Counted from the first letter of the stretch, positions 6,273 through 14,411 are shown. The stretch is 14,442 nt of DNA from Candidatus Aegiribacteria sp. (GCA_030640155.1 DAOWJX010000027.1:1-14442); one strand, 5' to 3'. Notes: a model not told the origin generated them from the letters alone. Numbers and translations are program-made.

Positions 6273-9052
6273 TGAACTACAAGGACACAATAAATTTGCC
6301 CAGAACCGGCTTCTCCATGAAGGGCAATCTTATTGCAAAGGAACCCGAAGCGCTGGAGGAGTGGAGTAAGGAAGATCTCTACAACAGGATCCGTAAATCG
6401 CGAATGGGGGGGCCTCTGTTCATTCTCCACGACGGACCTCCCTATGCAAACGGGCACGTTCATCTCGGAACAGCTCTCAACAAAATACTGAAGGATTTCA
6501 TAGTCAAGTCACATACGATGATGGGATACGATTCTCCATACGTTCCAGGCTGGGATTGCCACGGCATGCCTATCGAGCATCATGTTATGGGAGATCAGCC
6601 GGAAGGTGGAAAAAATCTTTCGAGGAAAGAGATAAGAAAAAAATGCCGCGAGTATGCCGCTGAATTCGTGGGAGTACAGAGGGAGGAGTTCAAAAGGCTT
6701 GGAGTATTCGGTCTCTGGGACAAACCCTATCTCACCATGAGTACTGATTATGAATCAGGTATTGTCAGAGCTTTCGGTGAACTTGTCGAACGTAATTTTG
6801 TCTACCAGGGGCTTCGCCCGATACACTGGTGCATGAAGTGTGGAACAGCACTGGCTGAAGCCGAAGTGGAATACGGAGATCATACTTCTCCTTCGATCTA
6901 CGTCGCATTTCAGCAGGATAATCCTGAAGAATGGGAGAAGGCGGGTATTCCATTCGGAACCAGGACAGTTATCTGGACAACAACTCCGTGGACACTGCCT
7001 GCAAACCTGGCTGTAGCGCTTCATCCTTCCGAGAAATACGTAATCGTCAAAGCGGATGGAGAGAACTTCCTTGTTGCTGTGAAAAGAGCCGGGGCATTTA
7101 TAAGAGAAACCGGTATTGAAGGGACAGTTCTTGAAGAACCTGCCTTCACCGGCAGCGAACTTGAGGGTCTCCTGCTGAAGCACCCTCTGATTGAGGGCAA
7201 AACATCCACGATGATACTGGCGGACCATGTGACAATGGAAGATGGTACCGGTTGTGTTCACACTGCTCCTGGGCATGGAGCTGAAGATTTTATCGTCGGA
7301 CTGAAATACGGTCTGGAAATATTCAGCCCTGTTACCGAAAACGGCACTTTCTCTGATGCCGCCGGCAAATACGCAGACATGCATGTATTCAAGGCGAATG
7401 CGGTCATAATTGATGATCTGAAGAACTCAGGGCATCTTGTGGCTGACAGTAAGGATATCAGGCACAGTTACCCGCATTGCTGGCGCTGCAAGAAACCGCT
7501 CATCTTCAGAGCGACCAGACAGTTTTTCCTGAGTCTTTCCCATGAAGATCTGAAGAAGCGTGTTCTCGAAAGAGTCGAGGAAACAGCCTGGCATCCGGCA
7601 TGGGGTCACGAACGCATGCGGAACATGATGGAGGTACGTCCGGATTGGTGTCTTTCAAGGCAGAGGGCATGGGGCGTCGCTCTCCCTGTCTTTACATGCC
7701 CGGATTGCGGTGAACCGGTTTTTGATCATGAGGTGATCGGTGCTGTCGCTGACCTGGTTTCGGAGAAGGGATCCGATATCTGGTTTGAACTCGACCCGTC
7801 CGAATTATTCAAACTTGCCGGTAAAGAGGCTGAATGTAAGTTCTGCGGCGGACGTAATCTTGAGAGAGTGGACGACATACTGGACGTATGGTTTGACAGT
7901 TCTCTGAGTCATTACAACGTACTTACAGAGAAACACGGGCTTTCCCGCCCCGCGGCGGTCTATCTGGAAGCGACCGACCAGCACCGTGGCTGGTTCGGAT
8001 TAAGCATGGTAACGAGTGAAGCGCTTGGTATGAGCAAGCCTGCTGATAACATTATAACCCATGGTCTCATTCAGGATAAAACCGGAAGAAAGATGTCAAA
8101 GTCTGTTGGTAACGTGATTTCTCCTCTTTCGATAATAGGCAGACAGGGAGCGGATATACTCCGTCTCTGGTTCGCCAGTGTGGATTATACATCTGATTTC
8201 AGAGCTGACCTATCTCAACTTGATGACGCAAGAGAGGCTTACAGGAAACTTCGCAACACTCTCCGATTCATGCTGGGCAACCTTGGAGATTTTAATGAGT
8301 ATAACCTTGATCCCTCGAAACTTGAGGGCTTTGACAGGTACATCTATCTCCGTTTCAGAGAACTCTGCAGGTTCTGCATCGAAGAGTATCGGAAATTCCA
8401 GTTCCACCGGGTATATCGAGAATTACGGAATTTCGCCGTTATCAGCCTTTCAGGTCAATACCTGGATATAAGGAAAGACAGACTGTACTGCGGAGATGCT
8501 GATTCCGCTTCAGTCAGAATGACCAGACAGGTTCTTGCATATATGTTGAAGAACCTTGTGAAACTCCTTGCTCCGCTGATTCCCTTCACTGCTGAGGAAG
8601 CATGGAAAGAACTTCCGGACTGCCTTAGAGGGGATACTTCCAGTGTACATCTGGCTCTATATCCGGATGATGCCAGTTTTATTGCTTCGGATCAGGAGAC
8701 TGCAGAACTTGGTTCATGGGAGACTTATATCGAGATACGGAAACTCGCTCTGAAGGAACTCGAGGAGAAAAGAGCCTGTGGTGAGATAGGCGGTGGTCTT
8801 GATGCCGCAATCCACCTTACTGTTCCTGAAGGAATGGTTAACAGCGCCAACGGGGAGAACTGGGCTGATTTCCTGATCGTATCTCAGGTATATGTAACAG
8901 CAGGAGAAGAAATTACTGTATCAGTAGAGAAGTCTAAGGGATCCAAATGCAATCGCTGCTGGAAGATCCTTCCCGATGTTGGAACCCTTGTTCCGGATGA
9001 TGTCTGCTTCAGGTGTGCCGGTGTTCTGGAGGGCCTGGGTCTGAATGACTGA
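6272..9052 (+). CDS. ileS: isoleucyl-tRNA synthetase
   Basis: A 926-residue class I synthetase that charges tRNA-Ile in the cytoplasm; the length fits bacterial IleRS. It opens with NYKDTINLPRTGF, followed by HDGPPYANGHVHLG, where the HIGH signature reads HLGT (residues 64-67). GWDCHGMPIEHHV follows. The CP1 editing domain shows TTPWTLPANLAV and GTGCVHTAPGHGAEDF. DWCLSRQRAWG, DVWFDSS and KMSKS (607-611) complete the catalytic core. The C-terminus is a zinc ribbon with C893, C896, C912 and C915. Two further Cys pairs (CPDCG and CKFCG) lie in the region before DDILDVWFDSS. The GTG start is supported by the strong SD at 6258-6265; the next ATG would cut into the conserved N-terminus. It overlaps the upstream gene by 1 nt and lspA by 8 nt, giving a tightly coupled operon. 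No T-box leader is present. Confidence 0.97.
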   Translation: MNYKDTINLPRTGFSMKGNLIAKEPEALEEWSKEDLYNRIRKSRMGGPLFILHDGPPYANGHVHLGTALNKILKDFIVKSHTMMGYDSPYVPGWDCHGMPIEHHVMGDQPEGGKNLSRKEIRKKCREYAAEFVGVQREEFKRLGVFGLWDKPYLTMSTDYESGIVRAFGELVERNFVYQGLRPIHWCMKCGTALAEAEVEYGDHTSPSIYVAFQQDNPEEWEKAGIPFGTRTVIWTTTPWTLPANLAVALHPSEKYVIVKADGENFLVAVKRAGAFIRETGIEGTVLEEPAFTGSELEGLLLKHPLIEGKTSTMILADHVTMEDGTGCVHTAPGHGAEDFIVGLKYGLEIFSPVTENGTFSDAAGKYADMHVFKANAVIIDDLKNSGHLVADSKDIRHSYPHCWRCKKPLIFRATRQFFLSLSHEDLKKRVLERVEETAWHPAWGHERMRNMMEVRPDWCLSRQRAWGVALPVFTCPDCGEPVFDHEVIGAVADLVSEKGSDIWFELDPSELFKLAGKEAECKFCGGRNLERVDDILDVWFDSSLSHYNVLTEKHGLSRPAAVYLEATDQHRGWFGLSMVTSEALGMSKPADNIITHGLIQDKTGRKMSKSVGNVISPLSIIGRQGADILRLWFASVDYTSDFRADLSQLDDAREAYRKLRNTLRFMLGNLGDFNEYNLDPSKLEGFDRYIYLRFRELCRFCIEEYRKFQFHRVYRELRNFAVISLSGQYLDIRKDRLYCGDADSASVRMTRQVLAYMLKNLVKLLAPLIPFTAEEAWKELPDCLRGDTSSVHLALYPDDASFIASDQETAELGSWETYIEIRKLALKELEEKRACGEIGGGLDAAIHLTVPEGMVNSANGENWADFLIVSQVYVTAGEEITVSVEKSKGSKCNRCWKILPDVGTLVPDDVCFRCAGVLEGLGLND

Positions 9053-9545
9053 TGTAAGAAAGAAAGCTTACGGATATCTAACCGCGCTGGCTGTGCTGTG
9101 TATAGATCAGCTGACCAAACAACTTGCGCTTGGTTCTCTTGATCTTCATCAGCCTGTTTCTGTAATTGGAAATTTTCTCAGGTTAACTCTTGCATGGAAT
9201 CAGGGAGCAGCATTCAGCATGTCATGGGGAGGGCCTGTGGTTCTAACCGTTTTTACAGCAATCGCGGTTATCCTGATCACTGTTTTCATCTGGCGGCTCA
9301 GGAATCATACTCCTCTGTTTTTCATTGCGCTCGGAAGCATACTCGGAGGTGCGATGGGAAATCTTCTTGACAGATTTATCTATGGCAAGGTGGTTGATTT
9401 CATCGACATCGGATCGAACGGCTGGCGCTGGCCTACCTTTAATACAGCGGATATCGCCATAACGATTGGCGGAATACTTCTTGTCATCTTTTACAAAGGC
9501 ATTTCTAAGAAAAAACCGGAGAAGGATAGTGAATTTGGAAGTTAG
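9045..9545 (+). CDS. lspA: lipoprotein signal peptidase (signal peptidase II)
   Basis: A 166-residue inner-membrane aspartyl peptidase that cleaves the signal peptide from diacylglyceryl-modified prolipoproteins. Four hydrophobic helices are visible and the length is typical. Family motifs appear in order: CIDQLTK near the N-terminus, LAWNQGAAFS, GNLLDRFIYGKVVDFID and WPTFNTADIAITIG. The two catalytic aspartates are D118 (VVDFI) and D136 (FNTAD). The tail is lysine-rich and cytoplasmic (KKKPEKDSE). The ATG lies 8 nt inside the end of ileS, with GGAGGG at 9028-9033, 11 nt upstream. The ileS-lspA order is common in bacteria. Its presence implies a cell that makes lipoproteins. The stop codon touches the left arm of the inverted-repeat element that follows. 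Confidence 0.96.
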   Translation: MTDVRKKAYGYLTALAVLCIDQLTKQLALGSLDLHQPVSVIGNFLRLTLAWNQGAAFSMSWGGPVVLTVFTAIAVILITVFIWRLRNHTPLFFIALGSILGGAMGNLLDRFIYGKVVDFIDIGSNGWRWPTFNTADIAITIGGILLVIFYKGISKKKPEKDSEFGS

Positions 9546-9723
9546 CCTGCAAATATCACCAGCCTTCTACTGCAGCGACGCATATAGCTGCGTCTACTTC
9601 GTTATGCTCATACATCCATCCTCGACGTACTGTTTAAGTACGCCTGCGGAGTCTGCACTCGCAAGCCTCGTATCCACGGCTCTCTGCGACGCTTCGAGAC
9701 GAAGTATGGTGAAATTTGGAGGC
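9545..9723. repeat. non-coding inverted-repeat element with internal hairpins between lspA and arcC
   Basis: The region is bounded by imperfect inverted arms: 9545-9567 matches the reverse complement of 9701-9723 at 19 of 23 positions. Inside are further palindromes: GACGCA/TGCGTC (9577-9594), CGTACT/AGTACG with loop GTTTA (9626-9642), TGCGGAGT/ACTCGCA with one bulge (9645-9663), CTTCG/CGAAG (9692-9704), and TACTTCGT (9595-9602) facing ACGAAGTA (9699-9706). No protein is convincing in it, and no target-site duplication is evident. It looks like an interspersed palindromic element (MITE- or REP-like) inserted between two genes, or a structured intergenic RNA. Copy number elsewhere in the genome cannot be seen here. 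The left arm begins at the last base of the lspA stop codon; the right arm contains the arcC SD. Confidence 0.6.
9718..9722 (+). promoter_or_regulatory. arcC Shine-Dalgarno located in the right arm of the element
   Basis: GGAGG lies 8 nt before the ATG at 9731 and supports that start over the TTG at 9716. The same bases form part of the right inverted arm (9701-9723), so in a read-through transcript they could pair with CCTGC at 9546-9550 with one mismatch. Confidence 0.65.
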
Positions 9724-9730
9724 AAGTAGA

Positions 9731-10714
9731 ATGACTTTCAGGACTGTGGTAGCTGTTGGAGGGAACTCTCTGGTTTCTCCAGGAGGAAAGAATGGCAACC
9801 TTGACACGCATACGCTTGCTCGCGAAGTCTGCGAGGAAATTGCCACAATAGCCCAGCTTCGGGGGGGATTGGTCATAACCCATGGCAACGGGCCACAGGT
9901 GGGCTTTGAGCTTCTCAGGAACACTCTTGCTTCAAAAATCGTTCCACCCGATGGCATGGATGTCAATGTCGCTGCCACACAGGGTTACATCGGTTATTTG
10001 CTGCAGCAGGTTCTAGGCGATGTTCTGGAGGAGCGGGGCATAGACATTCCAGTTACCGCACTGATAACTCAGGTTCTTGTCGCGCCTGATGATCCAGCAT
10101 TCGAGAACCCCACAAAACCTGTTGGGTCTTTCTATAATGAAAGTGAAGCCGGAAAGGTCAGCGAAAAGTATGGCTGGATCATGAAGGAGGATTCCGGAAG
10201 GGGATGGCGAAGGATCGTATCCTCACCAAAACCGAGACGAATCCTTGAACTCGAAGCTATCAGAACTCTTGTGAATGCGGGACAGATCGTAATCTGTGCA
10301 GGAGGCGGAGGAATTCCGGTTGTGCGTGAGGGTTACAAAGTAAGAGGTGTCCCTGCGGTCATTGATAAGGATCATGTCAGCGCGCTACTCGCGACACGGC
10401 TCGAAGCTGATCTCTACGTTATATCTACTTCTGTACCGGAGGTATGTATCAACTTCGGAAAGCCTGATCAGGCTGGTATCCGGATCGCGACACTTCAGGA
10501 GATGGAGCGTCATGTACATGAAAACCAGTTTGCCCCGGGCTCGATGCTGCCCAAGATCCGGGCTTCCATCGGTTTTCTGAAACACGGCGGACAAAGGGTT
10601 GTGATTACATCGCCAGGAAACATTCTTAAAGCTCTCGAAGGTGAAGCTGGAACAACAATCGTGCATGACCGCAATACTCTATCTAGCTCAGTTATGTTCT
10701 CCGGTACAGGATAA
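9731..10714 (+). CDS. arcC: carbamate kinase
   Basis: A 327-residue amino-acid-kinase-fold enzyme. It interconverts carbamoyl phosphate plus ADP with carbamate plus ATP, and in fermenters usually yields ATP from carbamoyl phosphate made during arginine, citrulline or purine-derived ureide breakdown. Family motifs: AVGGNSL at the N-terminus, GGLVITHGNGPQVG, the AATQGYIGYLLQQ helix, FENPTKPVGSFY, ICAGGGGIPVV, VIDKDHVSALLA and FAPGSMLPKI. Length is normal (about 310-330). The start ATG 9731 is backed by GGAGG at 9718-9722. No arginine deiminase or ornithine carbamoyltransferase gene lies in the window, so the source of carbamoyl phosphate is not visible. It is separated from lspA by the inverted-repeat element and may be read from the same operon or from a promoter inside that element. 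Confidence 0.95.
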   Translation: MTFRTVVAVGGNSLVSPGGKNGNLDTHTLAREVCEEIATIAQLRGGLVITHGNGPQVGFELLRNTLASKIVPPDGMDVNVAATQGYIGYLLQQVLGDVLEERGIDIPVTALITQVLVAPDDPAFENPTKPVGSFYNESEAGKVSEKYGWIMKEDSGRGWRRIVSSPKPRRILELEAIRTLVNAGQIVICAGGGGIPVVREGYKVRGVPAVIDKDHVSALLATRLEADLYVISTSVPEVCINFGKPDQAGIRIATLQEMERHVHENQFAPGSMLPKIRASIGFLKHGGQRVVITSPGNILKALEGEAGTTIVHDRNTLSSSVMFSGTG

Positions 10715-10725
10715 ACTTCCGGAGA
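10698..10725 (+). other. 7-bp inverted repeat spanning the arcC stop codon
   Basis: TCTCCGG (10698-10704) and CCGGAGA (10719-10725) form a perfect 7-bp stem around a 14-nt loop that contains the TAA stop. No T-run follows, so it is not a standard terminator. It could slow exonucleases or modulate read-through into the kinase gene, or be chance. Confidence 0.3.
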
Positions 10726-10765
10726 TACTGTCAAACAGGCTCTGGCCAGGATAAAGTGGTGCAAA

Positions 10766-13231
10766 ATGCGGAAAAGAAAATCAGAGAGAAAAGGCGTTTC
10801 TCAGAAATCATCCCCGCAAGTGGAAAACACATCATATTCAGAGACTTTAAGCAGTGAAATAATCAACCTGATGAAGGAGGCTATTCATGTAGTGGATAGC
10901 GATCTGAATCTGGTCATGTTCAACAATACTGTTCGCAAATGGGGAGATGATTTCGATATTCCCGAGCCTCGACAGGGAATGAATCTTCGCGAATTATGTC
11001 CGTTTCTGTCTGAAACCGTATTCGATGAGTACAGAAACGTATTCAGAACCGGTAAGGCTTATGTTACTCCTGAATCCTGCATTATCATCGACGGCTGGGA
11101 GTATTTCAGGGAAACCAGCAAGATTCCCATAAAGGAAAACGGCAGGACAGTATACGTCATTACTGTTATCCGGAACATTGCAGACAGCGTAAGAGCCAGA
11201 AACGTGGAAACATCACTCTATAGAATTGCAAGAGCGGCATTTGTTTCCTCTGACAGCATTGAACTATATCGCGAACTCTATGAAATTATCAGTGTTATTT
11301 TTCCTGCGGCAATATTTTCCATCGTTCTATGCGACGAAAACACCGGTGCTGTCAGCGATTCCCTGACAGGCAAACTACAGAGTAATAGAACTCCGGCAGA
11401 TCCTGTTGCAGAAGAACTTGAGCGGTATGTAATGAGAACCGACAGGGCTGTCCTGATAGAGAACAACAGCGCTCTGGAAAAACTGAGGAGAAGCGGCGAA
11501 GTTAAATCAGCAGGGTCATTAACTTCAGGATGGATAGGCACTCCTCTTTGCGTTCATGCAGAAACGATCGGAGTGCTTTCGTTGAAAGCCAACAAGCTTG
11601 GTATGCAGTTTACTGAAAAGCACAAGGAGATTCTCGGATTTGTTTCCGACCAGGTCGCGATGTCGATTGAAAGAAGAAAGATACTTGTCTCCCTGAGGGA
11701 AAGCGAGGAGAAATACAGAAATCTGGTAGAAAGCGCGAGCGATGGTATTGCTATCATTCAGGATTCAATAATAGTGTTCGCGAATCAGCAGCTCATCAAA
11801 ATACTCGGTTTAAAAACAGATGAAATTACAGGCTCGGAACTCGGAGAATTCTTTTATTCAGACGAAGATGCCATGAAATTCGAGTCTGATAAAAACCTGA
11901 TCGACGCTGAACAAGCCGCGTTCTGTAAAATCCGACTGAGGAAACGGGATGGATCAGTTCTCTATGTGGAATTGAACAGAAATGATACGACCTACAGGGG
12001 AAATCGGGCTGAACTCGTATTCATAAGGGATATAACAGAACGACAGAAGACGGAGGAGGAGAAAAACAGGCTTCAGGTCAGGATACAGCATGCGCAGAAG
12101 CTGGAAAGTCTTGGCGTGCTTGCCGGAGGAATAGCTCATGATTTCAATAATCTTCTGATGGGCATACTCGGCAACGCGAGTCTCTCACTCGATCAGCTTC
12201 CCCCGGAATCCGTGATCCGGAAGAATATAGGACGTATAGAAACATCCGCTCTCAGAGCAGCGGATCTCACGAATCAGCTTCTCGCGTATTCCGGAAAAGG
12301 CTTATTCGTCATTGAATCTGTTCAGCTATCGAAGTTGATCGAGGAAATGCTGAGCCTGTTGGAGACTTCCATATCGAAAAATACTGTTCTGGATTTCAAT
12401 CCCTGCGGGAATCTTCCTCCGGTGGAGGGTGATGCCACACAGATCAGACAAATTGTGATGAACATCATACTAAATGCTTCAGAAGCACTTGGAGACACCG
12501 GAGGTGTCATCAATATATCAACCCGCATGGTCGTGATTGACAGCGAGTATCTGGATGAGAACAGGTTTAACGAAGATATCGTTGAAGGCAGGTATGTATG
12601 CCTGACAATTTCCGATACCGGATGCGGCATACCGGATGATAACTTTACATTGATATTCGATCCCTTCTTTACAACAAAATCCTATGGAAGAGGACTTGGG
12701 CTTGCAGCTGTACTCGGGATCATCAGAGCACATAAGGGAGCAATCAACGTGCACTCAAAATGTGGTGAGGGAACCAGATTTGAAGTGTATCTTCCCTGTA
12801 CTGAAGTACAAATCGAAGATTCCAGACTCAGAGTAAAAATGGGTGAAGAACAGTTGGAGAGAGGTCTGATCCTTTTTGTTGACGATGACGAGGAAGTACG
12901 AACCGTATGTATTCAGATTCTGGAGAATAGTGGATATGATGTCATCGCAGCTTCTGACGGGCTTGAAGGGGTTGAGATGTTCAGGGAGAATTCGGATGAG
13001 ATTCTTGCTGTTTTCATGGACATGCTGATGCCGAACATGGATGGCATAGAGGCATTCAGGAAGATAAGAGAAATCAGACCGGATATCAGGATCATCATGT
13101 GCAGCGGGTACACCGAACAGGTCGTAATGAATTCTTTCAAGGATAACTGTCCCTCGGGATTTCTGCACAAACCTTACAGAACGAAGGATATGCTTCAAAA
13201 GCTTGCTGATGTCATAAGTGATGATCTGTAA
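10766..13231 (+). CDS. cytosolic hybrid sensor histidine kinase (PAS-GAF-PAS-HisKA-HATPase-REC)
   Basis: An 821-residue hybrid kinase with no transmembrane helix. Order: a PAS-like domain (about 30-140, EAIHVVDSDLNLVMFN), a GAF domain (about 145-310, ending FTEKHKEILGFVSDQVAMSIE), a second PAS (about 318-437, ending FIRDITERQ), and HisKA with GGIAHDFNN and phospho-acceptor H458. HATPase follows with N-box N570, DTGCGIP from D617 and GRGLGLA from G641. The receiver has acidic pocket D706-D708, phospho-acceptor D752 (VFMDMLMP) and conserved K802 (HKPY). All catalytic residues are present. It probably senses a cytosolic signal such as redox state, a gas or a small ligand and relays phosphate to an unlinked phosphotransfer protein or regulator; the ligand is unknown. 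The receiver has no output domain. The SD before ATG 10766 is weak. It lies 51 nt after arcC and 26 nt before the methyltransferase. Confidence 0.92.
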   Translation: MRKRKSERKGVSQKSSPQVENTSYSETLSSEIINLMKEAIHVVDSDLNLVMFNNTVRKWGDDFDIPEPRQGMNLRELCPFLSETVFDEYRNVFRTGKAYVTPESCIIIDGWEYFRETSKIPIKENGRTVYVITVIRNIADSVRARNVETSLYRIARAAFVSSDSIELYRELYEIISVIFPAAIFSIVLCDENTGAVSDSLTGKLQSNRTPADPVAEELERYVMRTDRAVLIENNSALEKLRRSGEVKSAGSLTSGWIGTPLCVHAETIGVLSLKANKLGMQFTEKHKEILGFVSDQVAMSIERRKILVSLRESEEKYRNLVESASDGIAIIQDSIIVFANQQLIKILGLKTDEITGSELGEFFYSDEDAMKFESDKNLIDAEQAAFCKIRLRKRDGSVLYVELNRNDTTYRGNRAELVFIRDITERQKTEEEKNRLQVRIQHAQKLESLGVLAGGIAHDFNNLLMGILGNASLSLDQLPPESVIRKNIGRIETSALRAADLTNQLLAYSGKGLFVIESVQLSKLIEEMLSLLETSISKNTVLDFNPCGNLPPVEGDATQIRQIVMNIILNASEALGDTGGVINISTRMVVIDSEYLDENRFNEDIVEGRYVCLTISDTGCGIPDDNFTLIFDPFFTTKSYGRGLGLAAVLGIIRAHKGAINVHSKCGEGTRFEVYLPCTEVQIEDSRLRVKMGEEQLERGLILFVDDDEEVRTVCIQILENSGYDVIAASDGLEGVEMFRENSDEILAVFMDMLMPNMDGIEAFRKIREIRPDIRIIMCSGYTEQVVMNSFKDNCPSGFLHKPYRTKDMLQKLADVISDDL

Positions 13232-13257
13232 TCCTCGAAATTTCAATTGGAAACAAT

Positions 13258-13893
13258 ATGAACGAACCACTGGAATACTGGGACAGCCTTTTTCGTGATC
13301 TTGATCCGGAAACAATGGATTTATCCGGAAGTCTTCCCGCATCCGTTCTTCCGGGTTTCTGCGACAGATACCTGAAGAAGGGTGACAGGATTCTTGACCT
13401 CGGATGCGGCGGAGGAAGAAATGCAGCTTACCTTGCCGGACGTGGACTTCAGGTTTACGGAGTAGACATCGCTCAGGGAGCGGTTGAATTCTGTGTTAAA
13501 CGCCTGGCTCAGCTTCAAATTTCCGGTGAATTCAGGCAGGGAACCCTTGACAGTATTCCATTTCAGGATAACGAATTTGCTGCTGTAATATGCATTGCCT
13601 CACTGGATCATATAACTCTGGAATCTGCCCGAAAATCCATTGCAGAGATCAGGCGTGTACTCTCTGACAACGGTGTCGTACTGCTTACATTCGATCCACC
13701 CGATACAGATGAGGAAAAAATTGATGAAGCTGAGATCCTGCCTGACGGAACACTGAGATTCGTCAGCGGAGCCCAGAAAGGGATGCTTTTCCGAAGGTAC
13801 AGTGACCGGGAAATCACCGATCTTGCGGGAGAGGAAAACATTATCTCATTTGATCACTCCGCGAATGGCGCCAGAACAGTGGTATGCTGTTGA
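13258..13893 (+). CDS. class I SAM-dependent methyltransferase
   Basis: A 211-residue methyltransferase with the Rossmann-like core of the Methyltransf_11/25 groups. Motif I is ILDLGCGGG (residues 45-53), the adenosine-binding acidic residue is in VYGVDIAQG (D70), LDSIPFQDNEFAAVICIASLDHI is the motif II/III region, and IAEIRRVLSDNGVVLLTF is the typical late-core segment. The N-terminal EPLEYWDSLF resembles small-molecule methyltransferases of this class. The C-terminal part (RRYSDREITDLAGE) fits the usual closing region. The substrate cannot be inferred. The SD is weak (TTGGAAA before ATG). The stop overlaps the start of the next gene by 10 nt, so the two are co-translated. It follows the hybrid kinase by 26 nt, but nothing links their functions beyond position. 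Confidence 0.88.
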   Translation: MNEPLEYWDSLFRDLDPETMDLSGSLPASVLPGFCDRYLKKGDRILDLGCGGGRNAAYLAGRGLQVYGVDIAQGAVEFCVKRLAQLQISGEFRQGTLDSIPFQDNEFAAVICIASLDHITLESARKSIAEIRRVLSDNGVVLLTFDPPDTDEEKIDEAEILPDGTLRFVSGAQKGMLFRRYSDREITDLAGEENIISFDHSANGARTVVCC

Positions 13894-14264
13894 CCGGCGG
13901 TACCGTACACTGGAAGGACAGGTGGGACGAGTACAGTAAGCTCGAGCGGGAGGAGATGGAATCACTTCCTCCTGAGCGTTTACTCGATAATGTCAGTCAG
14001 GGCAGGTACGGCAGGTATTACAACATCTGGTACGTAATAGCTGAGCGCTCCACACTTGAAGAAGCCGGATGGGTGCTTTTTCAGGTTCTGAAGAAGAATG
14101 ATATTGACTACCTTTACAGATATCATTCCGCGGCGGCATTGATCGAACTGCTTGGTGATAATGAGTTTGAACCTGTTGATCTGAGCGCTGATCATGAAAA
14201 AATCCGGGATAACATCGATCGATTGAACATCATTCTTGTCGAACGTATCGGAAATTGCCAATGA
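13884..14264 (+). CDS. hypothetical protein, alpha-helical, coupled to methyltransferase
   Basis: A 126-residue soluble protein I do not recognise. It is charged and appears mostly helical. The segment from about residue 55 to 92 (STLEEAGWVLFQVLKK, then YRYHSAAALIELLG) has the look of a pair of HEAT-like helices. The N-terminal half is rich in Arg, Glu and Tyr (GRYGRYYNIWYV). No signal peptide or membrane helix is visible. The ATG at 13884 overlaps the methyltransferase end by 10 nt. An in-frame ATG at 13956 preceded by GGAGG is an alternative, but its SD spacing of 2 nt is too short. The overlap suggests joint expression with the methyltransferase, perhaps as a partner, which is inference only. 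Confidence 0.7.
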   Translation: MLLTGGTVHWKDRWDEYSKLEREEMESLPPERLLDNVSQGRYGRYYNIWYVIAERSTLEEAGWVLFQVLKKNDIDYLYRYHSAAALIELLGDNEFEPVDLSADHEKIRDNIDRLNIILVERIGNCQ

Positions 14265-14346
14265 GACTTGTATCGAGCGTGCCACCCACTAATAAAAGCA
14301 ACATACAAATGATGTGCATGGGCTTTAAACCATAGCTTTCTTCCCC

Positions 14347-14375
14347 TTGACATCCATTAACCATTCTCATACCAT
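14347..14375 (+). promoter_or_regulatory. sigma70-type promoter for the gene starting at 14425
   Basis: TTGACA (14347-14352, perfect -35) is followed by a 17-nt spacer and TACCAT (14370-14375, four of six to TATAAT). It lies in the 160-nt gap after the hypothetical gene and upstream of a strong ribosome-binding site, so it probably starts a new transcript. A small dyad (CTCAT 14366-14370, ATGAG 14383-14387, with CAT/ATG inside) overlaps the -10 and could be an operator. Confidence 0.55.
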
Positions 14376-14411
14376 TAAAATGATGAGTGTAATTGAATGA
14401 TTTTCGTTCAT

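Noticed and set aside
6755..7384. A 209-codon open frame on the - strand
   Set aside because: It lies wholly within ileS, has no family motif, and the + strand frame there contains the conserved editing domain.
9466..9729. An 87-codon + frame running from the lspA 3' end through the inverted-repeat element
   Set aside because: It overlaps the end of lspA in another frame, is built mostly of palindromic DNA and has no recognisable domain; such frames arise from the repeat itself.
12755..13342. A 195-codon open frame on the - strand across the kinase end and methyltransferase start
   Set aside because: It is the antisense of the receiver domain and of the methyltransferase N-terminus, both of which show clear catalytic motifs on the + strand.
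14295..14326. Possible terminator pairing AAAGC with GCTTT and ACAT with ATGT
   Set aside because: The short, interrupted stems with a large loop and no T-run fall below what chance would give in this AT-rich gap.
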